A DNA stretch of 64,000 bases from Medicago truncatula (Eukaryota; Streptophyta; Magnoliopsida; Fabales; Fabaceae): assembly GCF_003473485.1 (NCBI RefSeq), contig NC_053047.1:2991001-3055000 (forward strand). The letters run 5' to 3'. Of this stretch, positions 56,131 through 64,000 are shown in pieces; within the stretch, counting starts at the first letter, position 1; each line of letters begins with the position of its first letter. Position numbers and translations under genes: made by a program. The notes beneath the pieces are model-generated. The model was not told where the DNA came from. It did not search any database and saw only the letters and a program-made list of their open reading frames with translations.

Positions 56131-57602
56131 CAATTATTTTCCTCACAAACCATGGTCTACGATAATGTATTAATAATGACACAGAAAGCAACTACACATA
56201 TATAACATAAAAGTTAGGTTCACTTGGATGCTTCCCAACAAAAGGAATCAGGAAATCCAAAAATTCAATTCAACTTGTGCACCTTTTTCTTTTCCTCTTT
56301 CCCATAGTCACTTGCAGGAAAAAGTTTACCACCCTTTTTCCTCCATTGCATATTCGAGAATCTCAAAACGTCCATTTCCAAAATACATGAAGACCATGAC
56401 AAAACCATGTGAGGAATCAACATGAAGAATACTTTGTTATTCCCACTTTTTTATTACATATAAAAATATAAGCCGGAACTATACATAATAGGAAATTTCA
56501 CTTAAGATTTGTAAATTAATAGATTCCTTCAATTCTTCTCACATCCATCCGAACACAACACCGAATAAGAAAGAAAATCTCTACGACCAATCAAATTATC
56601 TTTAATTAAAATCTTTTTATTTAGTGATTTTCATCAGATCACAACAACCTCCACGACGAATCGAATTATCTTTAATTGAAATTCTTTTTTTTTTTTTGGT
56701 CAAGTAATTAAAATTCTTTTTATTTAGTAATCTTCACATGAAAAAAAATACTTTAAAGAAACTGCTTTATTTCTAATAATATTCCCAAAAGAAAGAGACA
56801 CCCCGTCTCTATTAGTCTTAAAGTAACACTTAGATAGGATGCAACATCCCCAAAAATAATAGTTATTTAGTATGAGTTAACTTACCAATTATCCGCTATT
56901 TTTCCATTAAAAAAAACTATCCACTATTTTTTTTACCAAATATATCAATTTGACAAAAAAAATTCTATAAAAGAAAAAAGTAATAAATACCTTTTGTATG
57001 AATCAAATTATGATTTTTTTTCTTCCATATAAAGTTGTCTCTACTTTACAACTCGATTTCCCTCCTCTCTACTCCACTAACAATTCATTTCTTTTACTTT
57101 ATTCATTTATATAATATACACCATTCAATTACTAATATAAATAAAATAAAATAAAATAAATCCATTTTTATTAAAATAATTACTTTTCAATTTAACTCAA
57201 TAACATTTATAGATCAAATACATCAATATTATCTAATTTATAATTAATCTCTCAAAAAATAATCTAATTTATAATTGATGTATTTGGCGTATAATATAAA
57301 TCCAATTCATGGGGTATTAATAATCTCACTACCAAGTCACAATCTCCTTCACTCAAACCTCTTCCGTCATTTTCTCACGTGCAATATTTCCTTCCCCCGT
57401 AAAACCCGGCGATTCCGTTACAAACCGTATCATTTCCGTTACTCGCTATTACTACTTTCACGCATTCGCGCCATTTGACTGCAAAAAAACGAGTTTGTTG
57501 AAAAAGTTGAAACTACTCAAACGCAAAAGCTCTAAAAGCGATTATTCATCAAATTTCAGCGTTCGAAAGAATAAGAGATTATTCTGTGAGAAGAAGAAGA
57601 TC
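56131..57602 (+). promoter_or_regulatory. VIH-type kinase upstream region
   Basis: About 1.5 kb before the kinase start. CT-rich stretches (57040-57080, 57335-57480) look like promoter and 5' UTR. An in-frame ATG at 57495 would add 36 Lys/Ser-rich residues. Short frames at 56228 and 57275 have no recognised domain. (AAATA)n at 57140-57160 is low complexity. Confidence 0.4.
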
Positions 57603-60600
57603 ATGGAGAAGATTACAGAGAAAATCAAAATCGGCGTCTGTGTTATGGAAAAGAAGGTGAAATGTGGCTCCGAGGTTCTCTCTTTCTTTGCATTTCTTCT
57701 TCTTCACTCTCTGTTTCTTCTTTTCTGGTTTTTGCATTTTGCCGTATATTACACCTATAGATATAGTTTCTATAGATATAAGTTTAAAGAATTGGATCGA
57801 GGAGAAAATGTGTTTGTATACGACGCGATTCAACACTTCTAACGTATATAGTTATGTTAATACCAGTGTTTATGTATCAGTGTCGAGTTTAAAGCAAGTT
57901 CGAACTCGGAAAACATGTTCGTACATGATAAGATGCCGATACATGTGATTACATTCGATCACTTTTATTTTTATTTCTTTATTTATTATTATTATTATTA
58001 CTTTTTTTATTATACTTAGAGAAATCTGTTCATATATGACAGTGCATGTGATTATATTCAATCATTTTTATTTTTTGTATTTTTTTTTGAAAATTCTTAC
58101 AAGTGTCTACATGTCATTGTCGTGTCGAATTGGTGACTAATTGATCATAGCGTGTCAGACACTTTTGTTTTATGAAATTATGACTGATATAGTATATTCG
58201 ATCACTTTTGTTTTATGAAATTGTTACTGGTGTTTACGTGTCCGTGTCGAGTTTAAAGGATTGAAGCGAGTTGGAACTCGAGAAATGTGTTCATATATGA
58301 GCACATACTCAAGAAATTTTTATTAATTTTTGAATTATTACTTATTTCTACGTGTCATTGTCGTGTTCTGTGAATCGGTGACTGATACTTTATAAGGTGT
58401 GTGATTTCAGTGGCTCTGTTTTATCAGGTTTTTGATTTTGGACTGTGTTTTTTGCAGGTGTTTTCTGCACCTATGGCACAGATATTTGATAGGTTACAAG
58501 CATTTGGAGAATTTGAAGTGAGTTGAATTGGATGTGTTTACTTTGCTTTTTCAAAGTTCTGCTATGTCGCTGTTGGGTTGATTTTGAAAATTTTAGATTT
58601 CAATTGTTCATGAATCTAGTGGAGACGGTTGAATTGTTCTGATTTTTTTTTTTTTATGACAAGTATTAATGTTCTTTTTTAACTAATAATGTGTTTTTTA
58701 CAAGAAACTAATAATGTTTTTATTGAGTACTAGTAGATTAAGTTTATGTAATTCTATAAATAACTATTATAAAATCACATAACTATCAATGCTAATTAAT
58801 CTAATTTCACATTTGGTATGTATGATTGTTAAAACAACATGGCAATATTAAATGGTTGAATTGATACACACATGTATATTTGTTTTGTAAAAGAAATAGT
58901 AGAGTTGGTTGGTCTCTTATAGAGCGCACTCCTATTTTTAAGTGTATTATTTGTTTATTTATTTCTCTTGATATTTTGTGTCGTATATAGGTCATACATT
59001 TTGGGGACAAGGTGATTCTCGAAGATCCAATAGAGAGGTACTATAGTTTATTTCAATTGCTGGAAACATTTGTTAATTCCACAAATTTTGAATTTCAGCT
59101 CCAATTGGAGATTTTTGACTCACTACTAAATTTGCTGTTCAAAATGGTTTCACATGGTATATTTGAGTGATAGCAGAATTATTTTATTTGTGTCACTGCC
59201 CTATCAGTATCAGTAATCAGGTTAAGTATTGTGTTATTTCAGCTGGCCTATATGTGATTGTTTGATTGCTTTCTACTCCTCTGGATATCCCCTTGAAAAG
59301 GCTGAGGCATATGCTGCTTTAAGGAAGTAAGCTTGTTTATGAACTTTTGTTGATTTGCAGTCGTATATCTTTTAATAATAAGCCTATATAGTAAAAGGTA
59401 ACCAAAATATTGGATCTGGGGACGAGAGTTTTGAAATATTTTGAGTAATTTTTGTATTGTATGCTTCTACTGATATGCACACCTTTATAGTCTTTACAAC
59501 ATACAATTTGTTTTATGGAGTGGTTGTAACTCTGAGATAGGATATTAGGATGTATAGGATATTAGGATGTGATATTTAATATTGGTGCTTCTGGAGAAAA
59601 ATTAAAACTGGTTGGTGCTAGAGTTAGACTTTGTGTTTGTTTGGATGAGTGGGTGCAAATTAGATTTTATATTATATTGATTTGGTTGAAATTGGATTTG
59701 AAGTAACATGATTTATGTTTGGAAACTTCCATCTCATAAGTAAAGTTTGTAGTAGAACTTAGTCTGAAATTTGCAACCTAACTTAGAAGCTACATTTTTT
59801 TCACATTTGGTCAAACATGATTTTAGAAGTAGAACTGATTTTACTTTATTACAACCAACCTGATAAATCTTGGAAAATTTGTGTTTACCATCACAAACTA
59901 AACTATGCTTGGGAAGCTCAAACACTCTCCAAAAATTTAATCTAACTTGGAAGAGTTTGAAATCTTCACAGGGTGTTACTAATCTTGTTAAGTAAAGAAG
60001 AGAAGATAATTTGCAAGGGATACTAAAGCAGTCAGCTAGTTTAGACATTTTTTTTTACATAATAAGTAGGTCAGTTAGAGGATGCAAAGGTAAATGGGTC
60101 ATTTAGATTTGTTAGCATCGGGTGATCATAGTCATGTTAAGGGAATAACACTTGGAGGAGAATTCGTTGACAATTTTCTCTGTTTTATTTGGTTAGGCTC
60201 GCTTAATATATGCACCATCTAATTTCTCAAGATAATCTCTCCGCACTTAGTATATCCCTTTTGTTGTGTTTTTTGAATATTTGGATGCAAAGGTTTATAG
60301 ATCAATCTAAAAACTAATTATGCCTGTAATTCAGACCTTTCCTCATAAATGAATTGGAGCCCCAGTACCTTCTTCATGACCGAAGGAAAGTATATGAGGT
60401 AAGTGTGATACATAATTTGTTTTCTGCTTTAGATTCTATGTTAAAATCAATTATGACAGAGCCATTTGTTTTGCTTAAATATTTTTATGTGTTACGTGGT
60501 TGTCGCTGGTATGTGTTATCTGGTTCACATGTAACAAATATTTCCTTTTTTTTCAAGGGTCTAGCTTGGGTTTCAAATTAAGTCCTGACCTTCATGTCAT

Positions 60601-63404
60601 TGTTCATTTGAGTTTAAGTTCAACTATTATGTGTTGTTATAGTGTGAACCCCAACCAATTAAGTCCTGATATATACTATTTTTGTCATGTTTGATTTTGG
60701 GCTTCAAGCAACTTGAACTGTTTGGAATCCCTGTTCCAAGATATGCCCTTGTAATTAGGGAAGTCCCATCCGAAGAACTTGATTACTTTATTGAGGAAGA
60801 AGATTTTGTTGAAGTGGATGGCATGCGCTTTTGGAAGCCATTTGTAGAGAAGCCTATTGATGGTAAGCTTGTTTCTTGCATACCATGTTGAAACTCTCTA
60901 ATTTTTAACTTGTTTCTATAATTTGATTTCTACAAAGCCACCCATGACCATTACGTTGGCTTGTTTCTATGAGAATTACTTTTTGCAAGCATAATTATTT
61001 TAGCCTCTTTGTTTCTTTTTATGGAGCACCAATGTTAAATGAGATATATAGAGTGGAGATGCAAAATATTCAGAAAATAAAGTATAAATATTACTACAAA
61101 GCCAACATGGGCACTGATTTGATGTTCCAATTTAAGCACAAACAATTAGAAACAGATAGCAATATCACGTAGTAGCTGGAATTGAGTGTGATGTAAATAT
61201 TTTGTTCATCATTGTGCCATCTAGTATGCAAGAGCTAGAAAAAGGATAATATGATCTGCATCTTTTAGCCACAATTACCAAATATGTTCTAATTGACTAT
61301 TGCATATGTAAGTTTACATGGCTTGAAATAAAGGAAGTCAACTAAATGAATGCATATCATTCGCTGAATTTTATGTAGAATAAAATAAATATAATGTAAC
61401 TGAATATCATGTAGAGTCTGAATAGATTATAGAAATAGAGCTCATCTATCACTTTCCGTCACTAGGTGATGTTTATAAAACCCAAGTACATCTGTGATAT
61501 TAGATATACTAAACATTAGAACTTGTACATCCATCACACGAGTCCTATGCAGCTTTTCCTCTTCAGATACGTGTTTTGGCATAACTTCCTATTACATTGA
61601 CATAACTTCCTATTACATTGGCATTTAGTTATGAAGTGCTTAAGTGAGTTTTGTTATTGCAGAATAAAGTCAGCTAACTTAGTTTCTTTTTGAACCATAT
61701 GTTAAATGAATGAAAGTCAAGATGCAGTTATTGTGAAAATAATTTGATTTTACATGCACACGCGATAATTGAAAATATATTTTCTCAGACATGGTAGTAA
61801 CTGTTTTTTTTTTTTTTTTTTTTTTGTGCCTTTGTGAAGCTGATAACCACAGTATAATGATATATTATCCCAGTTCAGCAGGTGGAGGTATGAAGGAATT
61901 ATTTAGGAAGGTGAGCTGTAGGCTGAAACTCACTCTCCATAATTAGGTGGGTCATGAATGCAATATGTTCTAGAGGACATCCTTTTCCTACAGATTTGTT
62001 GAAAAGGTTGGGACTAAGCTGTTTTGATTTGGTTTGTATACCTTCATATTTAATAAACAGAAGAGTTGGATTTTATCAGCTCTAATCAATATACAACAAC
62101 AACAACAACCAAGCCTTATCACACTAAGTGGGAGCTTTAATCAATATGATAATATAAATTTATTATAATTTTAGGTGGATGTGTTAACTCGGTCGGCATA
62201 TCTTTGTTCTATCTCCAGTGATTATATTGCAATACAATCCATGAAAAACAGATATGCTTTGTTAACAAATGAAAAACATTTATTGGCCTTGTCATAGTAA
62301 CACGAGCTTTGAGAGTCTATTTTCAACACACTTTTTGATATGGTTTCATTTCTTTTATGAGTCGTATTACTGAAATACAATTAATGGACTTGGTCTCTCT
62401 TTTGGTGTTATATTATCATAGGTTGGTAATAGGTCCAGTGAGTTCCATTCAGAGGTGCGAAGTGTGAGGCGTGAAGGCTCCTATATATATGAGGAATTTA
62501 TGCCAACCGGAGGGACAGATGTTAAGGTCTGGTGGTTTTTAAATTTATATTGTTTTTAAGTTCTTTTTTATTTTGTTGCGTAGTGTATTGCAAATGTTTC
62601 TGATGTTTGACGAATGACTGTAGGTGTATACAGTAGGTCCTGAATATGCTCATGCTGAGGCAAGGAAGTCTCCTGTTGTTGATGGTGTTGTTATGAGAAA
62701 CCCTGATGGGAAGGAAGTAAGTGGCATTTGAAATATTTGATGGCAAACATAACCATTGTTGATTTCAAAGCCAGATAGAATCCTGCTCGTAACAGAAATT
62801 TGACTTTTATTGAAGCATGTTAGAATCAAAGAACCAAATCATATATCTTTTTCTTTTTGGTGCATCCAAACTATATAGTTATTAGAATTAGAATCAAGAG
62901 TAGGATTTGAATTAGCAAATGATATCAGTTAGCATTTATTGTATTTAATCTATTTATGTTATAGAAATATAGGTGAGTGTGGTTCTGATTTAGATACACA
63001 AATTTAACATGGTATCGGAACAGATTTTGATTATGTGACCAAAGGGCTTCATCACAGTCTCTGCTGGCGGCAAACTGCCGTCGCCAGCGGTATCAGAATT
63101 TTTTCTGATAAGTGTTCATATTGTTTCCATTTTCTCTACAATACATCCTTGCATTGTAGCAAGCCTAAAGCTTAGTATGTTTTAGCTTGAGGGGTTGTTT
63201 TAATCAATGAATAAACTTCATCTGTTGATTATTAGGATTAGATCATAGCTTAGGATTTGAGTTAGCAAATCATGTCATTTAGTATCTATTCTATAATCAA
63301 CAAAGCAAATTTATAATCTCATTTGGCAGGTTAGGTATCCTGTATTGCTGACTCCAAATGAGAAAGAAATGGCAAGAAAGGTTTGCATTGCATTCAGGCA
63401 ATCG
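57603..63404 (+). CDS. VIH: Inositol hexakisphosphate/diphosphoinositol-pentakisphosphate kinase (VIH/PPIP5K), 5' part
   Basis: Ten coding exons are visible: 57603-57674, 58458-58517, 58991-59037, 59243-59326, 60335-60398, 60709-60862, 61840-61910, 62422-62526, 62624-62716 and 63330-63404, all in phase with GT/AG borders (275 codons). The gene runs off the right edge. The protein starts MEKITEK, then [105 protein letters not shown] and [18 protein letters not shown]: the ATP-grasp kinase domain of VIP1/PPIP5K. Plant VIH enzymes make the inositol pyrophosphate InsP8, which couples phosphate status to SPX-PHR control and jasmonate signalling. The histidine-phosphatase half lies outside the window. 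I preferred the ATG at 57603 because homologues begin a few residues before [10 protein letters not shown]. Confidence 0.93.
57675..58457 (+). repeat. Intron 1 of the VIH gene with diverged internal repeats
   Basis: Within this intron, related strings recur: GTGTCGAGTTTAAAG (about 57880 and 58244), TTCGATCACTTTT (about 57954 and 58198), GTTCATATATGA (about 58028 and 58288) and TCATTGTCGTGT (about 58111 and 58350). They form diverged copies of a unit of about 150-350 bp. No coding potential. Confidence 0.45.
62095..62145 (-). repeat. (CAA)n / CACTAAGTGGGA dispersed-repeat end in a VIH intron
   Basis: ACAACAACAACAACAACC followed by AAGCCTTATCACACTAAGTG: the same repeat type as at 9032, here only its end. 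Confidence 0.45.
62880..63300 (+). mobile_element. Possible LTR-retroelement (TRIM/Copia) relic in VIH intron 9
   Basis: Two related strings flank the segment: GGATTTGAATTAGCAAATGA (62902) and GGATTTGAGTTAGCAAATCA (63248), as expected for LTR pieces. After the first comes ACATGGTATCGGAACAG (63008), resembling the initiator-Met tRNA primer-binding site following a Copia LTR. Before the second is a purine string CTTGAGGGGTTG (63188). The interior is too short to code. The outer limits are uncertain. Confidence 0.4.
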
Positions 63405-64000
63405 GTATGTTCTATGAATCTGATTACTGCGTGATACAGTGTTTCATTTAATTGTATTTATTTTCGGAAACATATTTCCTGGCTCATTTTTCTTCATTTA
63501 AATTTATTTATGTTCAGTTTCATGACTGATCAACAATCTTATTGTTGAATTGAAGTATTAATATTCTGTTTTGTAAAATAACTATTCTGTCTCACTAATT
63601 GTCATATTTCTATTTATCTTTTCGTCTGTAACTTGTTTTTCTATTGTTTTGTTGGTTCTTTGCCTTAGTTCCTTTTTAAGATAACCAACCATATTGAGAA
63701 GTTCTATAATGTTACATAAAATTAATCTTGTTTCATTTAATTGGAACAATGTAGCTGCTGCTCGTTATGTTATTTTAACGAAATCCAAGTGATAATTAAA
63801 TATTCTACTTTTTCACTTTATCCAAAATTTCAAGTCTTTGGACTATGACTCTTGAGCTAAATATTACGGTAGGTAAAATGTAGGTGGATTAAAGAGATTT
63901 CCACAATGTTTTATGGACTTAAAGTCTATTACACGTGATACTATTTTAACAATAAGCCTTTGAATGGCATCTTCTCTCTGCGAGTAAAAAGAAAGTAATC
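63405..64000 (+). other. Intron of the VIH gene continuing past the window
   Basis: After the donor TCG|GTATGTTC no further kinase exon (expected to continue with a CGFDLLRS-like motif) is found before the window ends. Confidence 0.6.

Noticed and set aside
57495..57602. Upstream in-frame ATG of the VIH kinase as the true start
   Set aside because: The extra Lys/Ser-rich 36 residues are not a feature I know from the family, whose members start shortly before [10 protein letters not shown]; kept as an alternative only.
1..64000. tRNA, rRNA or CRISPR features
   Set aside because: No cloverleaf with paired A and B boxes was found apart from the tRNA-derived head of the Au SINE; no rRNA or regularly spaced short repeat-spacer array is present.

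Overview
This is plant nuclear DNA: AT-rich, with spliced genes, long introns and many small transposons. Two genes encode nodule-specific cysteine-rich (NCR / late-nodulin) peptides, a family restricted to the inverted-repeat-lacking clade of legumes. Together with the repeat style this points to Medicago (most likely M. truncatula) or a close relative. No bacterial, organellar or viral segment was seen.

Layout. 0-2.2 kb: intergenic DNA and NCR gene 1. 2.2-13.4 kb: gene-poor, relic-rich DNA holding an RNase H-type retroelement scrap, an unrecognised minus-strand gene or gene remnant, a repeat with a recurring ATCGTG/CACGAT palindrome, a broken C2H2 zinc-finger gene, a stray copy of an LBD 3' end and two LINE fragments in opposite orientation. 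13.4-17.5 kb: LBD transcription-factor gene 1 (minus), a CACTA end, and NCR gene 2 with a 753-bp hAT-type MITE in its promoter. 18.5-22.7 kb: a TATA-box promoter followed by about 4 kb of nested tandem repeats whose units carry a conserved stem-loop and no reading frame. 23.8-25 kb: RPA70-like pseudogene. 26-29 kb: tandem duplication and LBD gene 2 (minus). 29.4-32.7 kb: Mutator-type and Stowaway MITEs, a foldback of about 535 nt and a MuDR-like fragment. 33.5-36.5 kb: DUF569 gene. 36.7-38.2 kb: a broken copy of the start of the downstream flavoprotein gene. 39.0-39.6 kb: LBD gene 3. 40.4-45.2 kb: transposon cluster with a plant-mobile-domain relic. 45.3-51.4 kb: complete 16-exon HI0933/YhiN-type flavoprotein gene. 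52-55.9 kb: repeats, including a 1,072-bp foldback. 57.6 kb to the right edge: first ten coding exons of a VIH/PPIP5K inositol pyrophosphate kinase.

The genes do not form an operon-like unit. The three LBD genes and the two NCR genes are local duplicates of two small families. The flavoprotein and the VIH kinase look like ordinary conserved housekeeping or signalling genes. The three LBD genes share an intron just downstream of the stop codon. The most notable unexplained items are the tandem stem-loop array, the foldback at 31.8-32.3 kb and the MITE in the NCR2 promoter. Exon boundaries were set by eye from GT/AG sites, reading frame and family similarity recalled from knowledge; no alignment or transcript data were available.
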